A DNA stretch of 64,000 bases from Pseudobacillus wudalianchiensis (GTDB lineage Bacteria > Bacillota > Bacilli > Bacillales > Domibacillaceae): contig NZ_MAYT01000006.1 of the NCBI RefSeq assembly GCF_001685015.1, forward strand, positions 18,464 through 82,463, in the 5' to 3' direction. Under the pieces are notes generated by a model, which was given only the letters and a program-made list of their open reading frames with translations, did no database searches and was not told where the DNA came from. A program made the translations under genes and the position numbers. The stretch's first letter is position 1; each line of letters starts with the position of its first letter. Below are positions 17,874 through 26,485 of the stretch, in pieces.

Positions 17874-19103
17874 TTATTTACCTGGATCTTTAACCGTTTC
17901 AATCGTGTGGATCACTTCGTTTTCCGTTTTTCCATCGACGAGCTTCGTTTCGGTAATATACATATTTTGGATGACGTGATGTGTATCTTTATCGAATTCA
18001 ATCGGGCCTCGCGGGCTTGTGAAAGATACGTTAGATATCGCTTCGATTACTTTTTCAGGATCAGAAACATCTCCACCCAGTTTTGTAACCGCTTCCGAAA
18101 TAATTCTTGCCGCATCGTATCCCTCTAAAGATTCAATTGTTGGACGGCGGTTATAAGCTTTTTCGTACGCCTTTACAAATTCTTTATTCTCTTTCGTATT
18201 CAAATTATAATCCCAGAACGTAGACGCGAACGTTCCTGCTGCTGCCGGGTCGATAGTTTGTCGTAAATCTTCAGCCACTAACCAACCGGAACCAACAAGC
18301 GGAAATTTATCTTTTAACCCATATTGTTCATATTGCTGAACAAAGCGCACAGCATCACTTCCAGCAAAAAAGGCGTATACACCGTCTGCTTTTACTCCAC
18401 GCATAGAGGTTAAATAAGAAGCATAGTCGTTATTTCCTAAAGGCGGGTACACTTCACCGACAATCTCTCCGCCGGCTGCTGTATACGCTTCTTTAAACGC
18501 TGCTGAAACTTCGCGTCCAAATGCATAATCAGCTGCCGCAACGTACATTTTTTTACCAACATTTTTATAAGCCCACTCACCCATAGAATGTCCAATTTGC
18601 CAAGATGAGAAAGAGGACCGCCATATATAGTCACTGCGCTTACTTCTCGTTAAATCATTGCCGCCCGCATGGGAAACGAGGTATGGCAATTTGTTTGAAT
18701 CAACGTCATTGCGTATAGCATAAGCGACTGCAGTACTGACTGCTCCTGTTAAAATATCAATATTGTCTTGATCCATCAGCTTACGTACACGCCGGAGTGA
18801 AACTTGTGGATCCGCTTCTGTATCTTCCTCAATCAACTCAATCTTCTTTCCTTCTGCTTCCCAATTAACACTTTCGAAATACAATTTCATCCCATCTGAT
18901 AAGTCTTTTCCAAGTGAAGCATACACACCAGAGAAAGGAAGGATGGCTCCAACTTTAATGGTTTCACCGCCGCCTCCTGATTTCTTTTTAGAATTGTTGT
19001 CAGCCTCTGCTTCACTGCTAGAATTAATTGCGCTCTCTCCACAAGCTGCCAGCATAGTAAATACGACAATGATACTAATAAGCATAGTCCATTTCTTCTT
19101 CAT
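17874..19103 (-). CDS. Liv-type substrate-binding lipoprotein, second system
   Basis: Binding lipoprotein of about 409 residues: signal peptide with lipobox MLAACGES, a Ser/Asn/Lys-rich linker, then a Peripl_BP_6 domain (IKVGAILPFSGVYASLGKDL; GAVSTAVAYAIRND; YAFGREVSAAFKEAY). The acidic/aromatic pocket pattern and the HSMGEWAYKN block resemble binding proteins of aromatic-acid and amide HAAT transporters more than LivJ; ligand is inferred from the neighbouring hpaB and V4R regulator. I choose ATG 19103 (AAGGGGTG 7 bases upstream) over GTG 19109. Confidence 0.85.
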   Translation of the reverse strand: MKKKWTMLISIIVVFTMLAACGESAINSSSEAEADNNSKKKSGGGGETIKVGAILPFSGVYASLGKDLSDGMKLYFESVNWEAEGKKIELIEEDTEADPQVSLRRVRKLMDQDNIDILTGAVSTAVAYAIRNDVDSNKLPYLVSHAGGNDLTRSKRSDYIWRSSFSSWQIGHSMGEWAYKNVGKKMYVAAADYAFGREVSAAFKEAYTAAGGEIVGEVYPPLGNNDYASYLTSMRGVKADGVYAFFAGSDAVRFVQQYEQYGLKDKFPLVGSGWLVAEDLRQTIDPAAAGTFASTFWDYNLNTKENKEFVKAYEKAYNRRPTIESLEGYDAARIISEAVTKLGGDVSDPEKVIEAISNVSFTSPRGPIEFDKDTHHVIQNMYITETKLVDGKTENEVIHTIETVKDPGK

Positions 19104-19432
19104 ACCCACTCACCCCTTAGTGAATTTTTGGTAAAAATAGATTGCTATCCGACTATGATCCTCCTCCCTATTTATCTGAATATTATAATATATATGAAAA
19201 CAGTTTTTTTCAACACTTTTTTAACACTCGTTAAAAAACGATAATGAAATTCCTCTTTTTTAATACAGGCTATCGATCTTATGATTAATAATCACTAAAT
19301 CAGAAAAACATTCTTTTCATTAAGGTTATATAGCTTTTTCTTTTTAAAATTTATGTTGTGTTTAATAAAATAACAACACTATTTTCGATATGTTTTTTTT
19401 ACGATTGTAATTTTTACACTTCCTTTACACAA
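19104..19432. other. AT-rich leader of second liv operon
   Basis: About 330 bases without a gene; it must contain the promoter of the second importer. Several TTTTT-rich tracts but no clear palindrome or -35/-10 pair that I would commit to. Confidence 0.4.
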
Positions 19433-19464
19433 TAAAAAAATGATAGCCATGTAACTGGCTATCA
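19433..19464 (-). terminator. Terminator after GIY-YIG gene
   Basis: TGATAGCCA / TGGCTATCA stem followed on the minus strand by TTTTTTTATTG. Lies 112 bases past the GIY-YIG stop. Confidence 0.85.
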
Positions 19465-19576
19465 TCTCAAAGTGCAGACATCACCTATGGATAGAGTAAT
19501 CACTATAAAACACGGCCGGCTACTTTGCCGACAGCCTAAAAATTTGAATAACGAACTTTCCCACTCAGCTTTGCTA

Positions 19577-19933
19577 TCACTTTGCCTTTTCCCGATTATA
19601 TCCCCGCTCGCCATAAGGCTTTACTTTCTCAAGCCACTTCTCTTCAAGCTTCTCGAGTTCTTTCTTTTCATCAAAGTAACCTGTTTCTTTCTTTTTTAAA
19701 ATTTCCAGCACTTCGAACTCAAAGGCGGTGTCACCGAACTCTTTCCACTCCCTTTGCAGCTCTTTATTTGTATTGCTCCCCATATTCAGTTCGAACCGTT
19801 TCCCATTGAGTGTCTTTAAATTTCTTGTGCTTCCGATAAACACCTTTCCATTTTTCGTGTTCTTAATTTGATAAATGCCCGCTTCGATTTTTGTTTCTTT
19901 GTATTGCTGCTTCAGCTCTTTTTTTCGATCCAT
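19577..19933 (-). CDS. GIY-YIG nuclease family protein
   Basis: 118-residue stand-alone GIY-YIG domain: AGIYQIKNTKNGKVFIGSTRN carries the GIY and (V)FIG halves of the motif, followed by ..LNGKRFELN and a C-terminal ELEKLEEKWLEKV helix. Note FIG in place of YIG. Acts as a DNA nuclease or a derived protein; no partner domain is visible. AGAGGGAG precedes the ATG. It lies 21 bases after the DUF2087 regulator, so the two are co-transcribed. Confidence 0.85.
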   Translation of the reverse strand: MDRKKELKQQYKETKIEAGIYQIKNTKNGKVFIGSTRNLKTLNGKRFELNMGSNTNKELQREWKEFGDTAFEFEVLEILKKKETGYFDEKKELEKLEEKWLEKVKPYGERGYNREKAK

Positions 19934-19954
19934 TCTATATGCTCCCTCTGTATT

Positions 19955-20701
19955 TTATTTTTTCAGCCAATATTCGCTGCCATCTGCCCGTCTGTCTAAA
20001 AAGCCATATTCAATTAAATAGCGTCTAAGTAACACATAATCCCCGTAAATAGCTTGGAGCCGTTCGTTTACTTCCTTCTCACTATAGTAGTTGCCAGGCT
20101 GAAATTGCTTAGCGATTTCTCTTAGGACGATCAGCTTTTGTTTTTCTTTGAGAGAAAAGGTTTGCAGCGAGCCGTCTCGAAAGTACTTATTTAATACGGC
20201 TTCCTTTTCTTCTTCTGTCACATTATAACGATCATCTAACATAGCTGCTGTCGGTGGTACTGCTACAAAAGCCGGGGCATGCTGGTCTTTGTCTTTTAAT
20301 AATTCCATAAGCGTTAAAAAGACTTTTGCCTGTCTTTCTTTTTCCTTTAACGTAAAGCGATGATTGCGAATCGTCGATGCACTGCCAATCTCCATTTCTT
20401 TCTGAATGTCTGCATCACTCTTCCCTTGATAAAATAGCTGCAGCAATTTATTCTGGTGTTCCGTTAAACCGGTCATTTTTTTATCAAGGCTAATAAGGTA
20501 AGCGAATACAGATTGATGAACTTCTTCAATATGAAGCTGCATATAACGCTCTGCTTCATAAAATCTCCCTTCATGCGGATAGATCATGCCTTTTTCGAAT
20601 CGCTCTCCACAGAGCAAGCACACACTATGCCCTTCTTCGTGAACATAGCCACGCTTTAATTCTTCTAATGAAGCCTGCCAAAACCGTTCCATTCCGCTCA
20701 T
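19955..20701 (-). CDS. DUF2087 domain transcriptional regulator
   Basis: About 248 residues. N-terminal zinc-ribbon-like segment (CLLCGERFEKGMIYPHEGRF with Cys-x2-Cys and later HIEEVHQ), a central LuxR/sigma-like HTH (LTEHQNKLLQLFYQGKSDADI.. with SASTIRNHRF), and a C-terminal DUF2087 domain (residues about 165-248: EAVLNKYFRDGSLQTFSLKE, DYVLLRRYLIEYGFLDR). ATG 20701 is preferred because AAAGG lies upstream; the longer frame to 20719 lacks one. A perfect palindrome 19-42 bases upstream suggests autoregulation. Confidence 0.8.
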   Translation of the reverse strand: MSGMERFWQASLEELKRGYVHEEGHSVCLLCGERFEKGMIYPHEGRFYEAERYMQLHIEEVHQSVFAYLISLDKKMTGLTEHQNKLLQLFYQGKSDADIQKEMEIGSASTIRNHRFTLKEKERQAKVFLTLMELLKDKDQHAPAFVAVPPTAAMLDDRYNVTEEEKEAVLNKYFRDGSLQTFSLKEKQKLIVLREIAKQFQPGNYYSEKEVNERLQAIYGDYVLLRRYLIEYGFLDRRADGSEYWLKK

Positions 20702-20719
20702 CAATAAACAACCTTTCAT

Positions 20720-20743
20720 TTTGTTTATTATTTAATAAACAAA
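20720..20743. promoter_or_regulatory. Perfect 10-4-10 palindrome before DUF2087 gene
   Basis: TTTGTTTATT-ATTT-AATAAACAAA, ending 19 bases before the start codon. Size and position fit an operator for autorepression by the DUF2087/HTH protein; inference. Confidence 0.5.
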
Positions 20744-21162
20744 TTATTATAACATTTATTATTAATTAAATAATCGTTTCCGTCAACTATCGAAAAAGCC
20801 CCTTTTCTTTAATCGAGCCAAAAATAAATCCGCCCCCAGTTTGCCGTATACTCGAGACGGATTGATTGATTACTGATTTAAAAATAAGATTTACTCGCCA
20901 AATCTGCTAATTTAATGATCTATTAGCTGTATCATGTTCAATCTATGTGCGGGCCATTTGATTTAGATTAACATCCTTTGTTTCTAATTCTTTTTTCGAC
21001 ATGTCATTGTAGATTTCTATCTCTATATGTAAAATGTAACTGTTATGCCTTGAAGCTTGTCTTTTTAGGGAATCAGTTTGAAGGCACAGAGTTATGGCTA
21101 GAATAAGGAATGAAGTCTCTCTCTGAAGTTTTACTATAATCAGCAGAAAATAGGTGTAACTC
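20744..21162. other. Intergenic region upstream of mprF
   Basis: About 420 bases between divergent genes. An open frame on the minus strand (20943-21164) has no ribosome site and no recognisable family. I see no other gene here; promoters for mprF are expected near 21100 but are not clear. Confidence 0.4.
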
Positions 21163-23700
21163 ATGCTGCATTTTAATAAAGAAAAATTCTTTCAATTTAT
21201 AAAAGTTTTCTTTCCGATCGTTCTATTTATATTGGCTGCAATCGAAATTAAACAATTTGTGAATGGACTAAATATCAACTTGATTCGTTCTGAAATTAAA
21301 CACTTAAACTACGTAGAAATGACCCTTATTTTGTTTATACCTTTTTGTGGCATTTTTCCGATGTTTTTCTACGACGCGATTTTAGTCAAAATACTGAATA
21401 TTAAAATTGAAACAAAAAAGCTGATCAAGCAATCTTTCATCACAAACTCATTTTCAAATTTAATTGGTTTTGGCGGTCTTGTAGGCGTTATGCTCAGAAC
21501 TTATTTTTATAATAAATACGGTACAGACAAACGGAGACTTTTGACGGCTATTACGTCTGTTTCTCTTTTTTACCTTACAGGGATTTCTTTATTCTCCTGG
21601 GTTATACCGGCTGCCTACCGGGACTTCCCACTCATTGTTGAGACAAAGTGGTTGTTTTTAGCCGTGTTAGCCGTTGGGCTCTACTTGCCGCTTTTTACTT
21701 TTGCTTACTTTTATCAGAATAGAAAAGGGAAAGAGTCGCTCATCCATTTTCGGTCTGCCAGCGCTCTTTTGCTTGTCTCGTTACTAGAGTGGGCAGCTGC
21801 TTTTTCAGTGATTTGGCTGTTAAGTGCTATGCTTCATATCCCTTTGTCCTTCCATGAACTCGTTCCGGTCTTTATCGTGGCATCTTGTGCGGGAATAGCT
21901 AGTATGATTCCAGGAGGGCTCGGTTCGTTTGATTTGGTTTTTATTTGGGGAACCCAAAATTTAAACATACTAGATGAAAAAGTTCTCGTTATGCTGATCT
22001 TTTACCGGGCAGGCTATTTTTTACTGCCGTTTTTACTGGCAGCTGCTTTATTTGTTAAGGAGTACTGGAAGAAGTGGAATCAATCATGGGACAATTTGCC
22101 GAATGCTGTCATTCAAAATATTAGCCACGTGCTGCTAACTATTCTCGTCTTTATATCCGGACTTATCTTACTTTTATCAGCAGCCGTCCCGGGGATTTTA
22201 GAAAGGATTAAAATTGCTCATGAATTTTTATCTTTTCCAATTATGAATCTTTCCCACCAGCTTTCCGTTGCTGCGGGCTTTATGTTACTCGGTCTATCAC
22301 GAGGGATTAACTATAACGTCAAGCGGACCTATCAGCTGACGATGATCGTATTGGGATTTGCCGCGCTATTTTCATTATTCAAGGGCATTGATTATGAGGA
22401 AGCTATTTTTATGTTAGCGGTTGCCCTTCTTCTCAAAGCTTCCCAGAACCGCTTTTACAGAGAAAGTTACGTATTGACTTGGGGAAAGGCGCTATTCGAT
22501 CTGACTCTATTTTTTGTGATTACTTCCATGTATCTATTGATTGGCTACTGGAACCTGCCATCAGCAAAGCTTAACGTCCCAAAGGCATTGGCCCCTTATA
22601 TTATTACCAATTACACCGATTTATTTTTTAGTGCGGCGATCGGTTTGCTTATTGCCTTTTTTATTTTGGCGATCGGTTATCTCATTCGTAAACCAAAACA
22701 GTGGATACCGGAAACATCCGCAGCCCAAGAGGAAGAAATTTTACATCATCTAGATCAACATAAAGGAAATGTACTAGCCCATTTAATTTTTTTACATGAT
22801 AAATATGTATATTGGAATGAAGAAAAAACAGTCTTGTTCTCTTATCAGAAATACGCTGATAAGCTAGTGATTCTGGGGAATCCCATCGGAAAGAAAACCG
22901 AATTTCCACGGGCAATTGAGGAATTTATGAGCGCCGCAGATCTTTATGGCTACACGCTCGCCTTCTATGAAGTAACGGATGATATGCTCCCTTCCCTTCA
23001 TGAATATGGCTACGACTTTTTTAAACTAGGCGAAGAAGCAGCTGTAGATTTAGAAAGCTTCACGTTGTCGGGGAAAAAAATGAAGGGAGAAAGAGCGATA
23101 AAAAACAAATTCGAACGGGAGCAGTACCGGTTCGAGATGATCGATCCCCCTTTTTCGAAAGAAGTAATCAATGAACTGAACAACATCTCGCATCAATGGC
23201 TGCAAGGAAGAGAAGAAAAAGGATTTTCTCTCGGCTTCTTTGATGAAGACTATCTCAATAAATCGAAAATAGCGGTTGTTAAAACGGCTGACAATCATAT
23301 TATGGGCTTCGCAAGCATGATGCCGGTATACGACAAGGGAAAAACCATTTCGATAGACTTAATGAGGTTTAGGCCAGATGCTCCTGCCGGCACGATGGAT
23401 TTTATCTTTCTTTCCTTGTTTGAATGGTCGAAAGAGCAAGGCTATCGCTTCTTCCATTTAGGAATGGCTCCGCTTTCGAACGTTGGTACTTCACGCTTCT
23501 CTTTTTTGAGTGAAAAAATCGCTGCCCAAATCTTTTTGCATGGCCAAATCTTTTATCAATTTCAAGGCTTGAAAAGATTTAAAGAAAAATACACCGATTT
23601 GTGGGAAGCTAAATATCTGGCCTATCGCAAAAAGTCTTCTTTGCCTTTTACGATGGCGCAAATTACTTTTTTAATTAGCAAGAAAAGAAAAGCACAATAA
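21163..23700 (+). CDS. mprF: Phosphatidylglycerol lysyltransferase MprF
   Basis: Bifunctional membrane enzyme: the C-terminal domain transfers lysine (or alanine) from aminoacyl-tRNA to phosphatidylglycerol, the N-terminal part flips the product, giving resistance to cationic peptides. 845 residues, the usual Bacillus length. About 14 hydrophobic helices cover residues 1-520 (LPG synthase TM region, with GGLGSFDLVFIWG typical of the flippase core); residues about 540-845 are the GNAT-like DUF2156 catalytic domain (GNPIGKKTEF, FEREQYRFEMIDPPFS, FASMMPVYDKGKTISIDLMR, HLGMAPLSNVG). AGGTG lies 6 bases before ATG. Monocistronic. Confidence 0.95.
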   Translation: MLHFNKEKFFQFIKVFFPIVLFILAAIEIKQFVNGLNINLIRSEIKHLNYVEMTLILFIPFCGIFPMFFYDAILVKILNIKIETKKLIKQSFITNSFSNLIGFGGLVGVMLRTYFYNKYGTDKRRLLTAITSVSLFYLTGISLFSWVIPAAYRDFPLIVETKWLFLAVLAVGLYLPLFTFAYFYQNRKGKESLIHFRSASALLLVSLLEWAAAFSVIWLLSAMLHIPLSFHELVPVFIVASCAGIASMIPGGLGSFDLVFIWGTQNLNILDEKVLVMLIFYRAGYFLLPFLLAAALFVKEYWKKWNQSWDNLPNAVIQNISHVLLTILVFISGLILLLSAAVPGILERIKIAHEFLSFPIMNLSHQLSVAAGFMLLGLSRGINYNVKRTYQLTMIVLGFAALFSLFKGIDYEEAIFMLAVALLLKASQNRFYRESYVLTWGKALFDLTLFFVITSMYLLIGYWNLPSAKLNVPKALAPYIITNYTDLFFSAAIGLLIAFFILAIGYLIRKPKQWIPETSAAQEEEILHHLDQHKGNVLAHLIFLHDKYVYWNEEKTVLFSYQKYADKLVILGNPIGKKTEFPRAIEEFMSAADLYGYTLAFYEVTDDMLPSLHEYGYDFFKLGEEAAVDLESFTLSGKKMKGERAIKNKFEREQYRFEMIDPPFSKEVINELNNISHQWLQGREEKGFSLGFFDEDYLNKSKIAVVKTADNHIMGFASMMPVYDKGKTISIDLMRFRPDAPAGTMDFIFLSLFEWSKEQGYRFFHLGMAPLSNVGTSRFSFLSEKIAAQIFLHGQIFYQFQGLKRFKEKYTDLWEAKYLAYRKKSSLPFTMAQITFLISKKRKAQ

Positions 23701-23907
23701 AGGGACTGGCGACTGCCAGTCCCTTAGGCTGTTGCCAAGCGCTCGCTTTCTTCGTTGCTCGCCTGTCTGCGGTGTTCATGACCCTAATGGTCACTCCGCT
23801 CCTCGCCAGGTTTCGCGCCTTGAAAGACAAACGCTTGCAATCAGCCTAATGGTATACAAAGTAGACTTTGTCTACAATCTTAAGGACTGGCGCTTGCCAG
23901 TCCCTTT
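23701..23907. repeat. Terminator-flanked dispersed repeat, copy B
   Basis: A core starting AGGCTGTTGCCAAGCG (about 23727) and ending TTTGTCTACAATCTTA (about 23881) is bounded by two near-identical hairpins, GGGACTGGCG..GCCAGTCCC at 23702 and GGACTGGCG..GCCAGTCC at 23885, in direct orientation. Inside, AGGCTG pairs with CAGCCT and GTAGAC with GTCTAC. Shares about 60 aligned bases with copy A at 10763 but carries an extra ~85-base segment. The outer hairpins act as terminators for mprF and the convergent tetR. Confidence 0.65.
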
Positions 23908-23909
23908 CA

Positions 23910-24566
23910 TTATTCCGACTTATATACACCATGCTTAATAATATCGAGATAAGCATCGAGCTCACTCATTAGCGGTTTCGGGTCCTCAAAAAAGTTATAT
24001 TGCTTGTTTTTTTGGAGCGTCTGGTATTTTGCTGAAAGTTGTTCTACGATAAAGGCTGTCATTTGGATGACCCTTTCCTTAGTCACTCCTGATCGCAGCC
24101 TGCTCTCATCGATCAATTCTTTCGGGTACAAACGGCTTTGCATAAAAGCAATTCCGTATGCTTCGTGCTTTCTTCTCAATAAGTCCTCAACCTCTAGTTT
24201 AACCGTTTTCGGCGGGTGCAGCAGAACATCCGTAATAAACTGCATCTCTTGTTTGTAAGGGGCTGTCACTTCTTGCTTTAACCAGACAGCTTCTTTAATC
24301 CGTTCAAAGAAATCATCAGATCGGACATCATCAAGCGACTCTATCGTTTTTTTCGTTATCAACTCTATCACGTGGGATGCGAGATATACATATAGGTTTT
24401 TTTTGCTTTTAAAATAATGAAACAGAATCCCTTTAGAAATACCTGCCCGGCTAGTAATGATATCAGTGGATGTTTTTTCATAGCCATTCTTCACAAACTC
24501 TTCGATAGCCACTTGCAAAATCAAATCTTTTTTTGCCTGGGGCTGCTTTTCAAACGCTTCATACAA
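23910..24566 (-). CDS. TetR family repressor of the adjacent ABC exporter
   Basis: TetR regulator of about 218 residues. N-terminal HTH: AKKDLILQVAIEEFVKNGYE, TSTDIITSRAGISKGILFHYFKSKK (the ISKG..F.YF signature). The C-terminal ligand domain is all-helical and unspecific. TTG 24566 is preferred (GAGGTG upstream); the frame can be extended to 24581. Third gene after the ATPase and permease on the same strand, and two TGACT..AGTCA palindromes overlap the operon promoter, so autogenous repression of the exporter is likely. Confidence 0.88.
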   Translation of the reverse strand: MYEAFEKQPQAKKDLILQVAIEEFVKNGYEKTSTDIITSRAGISKGILFHYFKSKKNLYVYLASHVIELITKKTIESLDDVRSDDFFERIKEAVWLKQEVTAPYKQEMQFITDVLLHPPKTVKLEVEDLLRRKHEAYGIAFMQSRLYPKELIDESRLRSGVTKERVIQMTAFIVEQLSAKYQTLQKNKQYNFFEDPKPLMSELDAYLDIIKHGVYKSE

Positions 24567-24590
24567 TGCCAAACACCTCAAACTTTCTTT

Positions 24591-25388
24591 TTAAGCGGAA
24601 AGATCTTTCTTTTTATATACGATAAATGCTCCTAATAGACTTAGCAGAATGACAGCGGCCATAACCGTAATATGCCAAGGCGCTAACTGGTGATGCTGGA
24701 TAATCGTCACTGCGTCCGCATAATAAAACGGGCTCACATATTTTAAGGCATCCAAGCTTTCTGACAGTCCTGATATCGTATTTAAGAGATACGCCACTAC
24801 AACGATCCCGATAGAAACAGCAAGCGTATTTCTCGTTTTCTTCATACAGGCCGACAACAGGAAAGAAAGCGCAGCGAAGGTCAAATGCAGCAGCACAGCT
24901 CCAGCCACAAGAGACATAAAGGTTCCATAAGGCACCTTATGATCTTCTGCAAACTGAAAGCCAGCTATACTTGCGATGGCAGCCACTCCATTTAAGATGA
25001 GAACATTCAGAATAACAACCGCCATCTTTTGTCCGACGACCTCACTTCTTGTGACGGGCTTAGAGAGCAAAAACTCAACGGTTTTTTCATTTTCCTCTTT
25101 CGCCAGCATGTTGGAAGCAAAGATTGCCGCGTAAATGCTGCCGAGCAGCGTGATCATCATATATACTTCCAGCCCGTAAAACCCCATCAAGGTTCCAAGA
25201 TTTAGTTCATTCATTTTGAACATTTCCTTCATGGAATCAGGATACGCCTGAAACAGCTTCTCTAATCCTTCCTGCTGCTTCGCAAACTGAGGAAATATGC
25301 TGAGCAGCCAAATAATTAAACCGGCTAAAATCAAACTCCATATGATTAAAGACTTAGAACCGCGTTTCCACTCTCTTTGAAAAATCAT
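24591..25388 (-). CDS. ABC-2 type exporter permease
   Basis: Membrane permease of 265 residues with six hydrophobic segments (about 18-38, 70-92, 112-140, 150-172, 178-198, 235-258) and the loop AKEENEKTVEFLLSKPVTRSEVVGQK that is characteristic of ABC-2 permeases. Partner of the ATPase 14 bases upstream. Likely exports a drug, peptide or lipid; substrate unknown. Confidence 0.88.
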   Translation of the reverse strand: MIFQREWKRGSKSLIIWSLILAGLIIWLLSIFPQFAKQQEGLEKLFQAYPDSMKEMFKMNELNLGTLMGFYGLEVYMMITLLGSIYAAIFASNMLAKEENEKTVEFLLSKPVTRSEVVGQKMAVVILNVLILNGVAAIASIAGFQFAEDHKVPYGTFMSLVAGAVLLHLTFAALSFLLSACMKKTRNTLAVSIGIVVVAYLLNTISGLSESLDALKYVSPFYYADAVTIIQHHQLAPWHITVMAAVILLSLLGAFIVYKKKDLSA

Positions 25389-25402
25389 GCCTGCTCTCCC
25401 CT

Positions 25403-26278
25403 TTAGCTCTCATAGTAATGCATAAAGACTTCTTCCAACGATGGCTCCTCTATCAAAACGTCCTGCACTGGCAGAGCGCTCAATTTTTCAAGAAGCGCCT
25501 GAATGTCTCCGCTATACAGCAGCTTTATTTCTTGATTCTTAGCTTCCTGGCTCACAATGCCTTCTAGTTCGATAGAAAGCGGCGCTGTGCTTCCAAAGAG
25601 AAGCGTTACATTTTTCACTTTGTTTTTCGTTAAACTCTCAATAGACTCTACCTTTAGAAGCCTGCCTTCTTTTATGATCGCTACACGGTCACACATTCGC
25701 TGCACTTCACTTAAAACATGGGACGAAAAGAAAATCGTTGCTCCCCGCTTTTGTTCCTCATGAAGCAAATCAAAAAAGTGATGCTGCATAAGCGGATCAA
25801 GCCCACTCGTCGGTTCATCTAAAATGATAAGCCGGGGTTCATGTAACAGCGCCTGGACGATTCCCACCTTTTTGCGGTTGCCAAAAGACAAATCTTCAAT
25901 CTTTCGGCTTAAATCCAGTTCAAGACTGGCAGCTAATCCTTTCATCCTTTCTTCCTTGAAATTTTTATGAAAACGGCCTGAGTACGTCAACAAATCGATT
26001 ACTTTCATATCGTCATAGTAATGAACTTCAGAAGGCAAGTAGCCAATGTGTTGTCTGATTCCCTTTGACTGCCTCACAATGTCTTTGCCGAAAATCGCGG
26101 CACTGCCGCTCGTCGGATAGATAAAATTCAGCAGCGTACGGATGGTCGTGCTTTTCCCTGCACCATTTGGGCCAATGAAGCCGAAGATTTCTCCTTCCTC
26201 AATTGAAAAGGAAATATCCTCAATCCCCCGGTTAGTCTTATACGATTTTGTTAATTGATGAAGCTCCACAATCGCCAC
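25403..26278 (-). CDS. ABC exporter ATP-binding protein
   Basis: ATPase of 291 residues: Walker A GPNGAGKST, signature LSFGNRKKVGI (degenerate LSGGQ), Walker B LIILDEPTSGLDP, H-loop SSHVLSEVQ, then a C-terminal DrrA-type accessory domain (residues about 215-291). First gene of the exporter operon, with operators upstream. Confidence 0.9.
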   Translation of the reverse strand: MAIVELHQLTKSYKTNRGIEDISFSIEEGEIFGFIGPNGAGKSTTIRTLLNFIYPTSGSAAIFGKDIVRQSKGIRQHIGYLPSEVHYYDDMKVIDLLTYSGRFHKNFKEERMKGLAASLELDLSRKIEDLSFGNRKKVGIVQALLHEPRLIILDEPTSGLDPLMQHHFFDLLHEEQKRGATIFFSSHVLSEVQRMCDRVAIIKEGRLLKVESIESLTKNKVKNVTLLFGSTAPLSIELEGIVSQEAKNQEIKLLYSGDIQALLEKLSALPVQDVLIEEPSLEEVFMHYYES

Positions 26279-26310
26279 TTTCTCTCCCCCTTTTCATTCA
26301 TGCCTCTTAA

Positions 26311-26359
26311 TTGACTGATGAGTCAATCTGATCGTACAGCTTTTCGACTGGCGAGTCAA
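26311..26359 (-). promoter_or_regulatory. Exporter promoter with two TetR-type operators
   Basis: Two palindromes, TTGACT-GATG-AGTCAA (26311-26326) and TCGACT-GGCG-AGTCAA (26344-26359), lie 33 bp apart centre to centre (three helical turns). On the minus strand the second contains a -35 hexamer TTGACT; 17 bases on lies TACGAT as -10, just before the first palindrome. A repressor bound to both would block the promoter. Assignment to the TetR gene is inferred. Confidence 0.65.
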
Positions 26360-26485
26360 TTTATTTTTTAGATTTTTACTACTTTGTTTGTGAAATGTAA
26401 CTTTTTTATTCGATTGACACACCAAAAGTTCACAAATACTGGCTACAATAAAGAGAAGAGGATTTCAAGGAAGCGAGGAATATAA

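Noticed and set aside
20943..21164. Minus-strand 73-residue frame upstream of mprF
   Set aside because: No ribosome site, no family match; overlaps the mprF start region.
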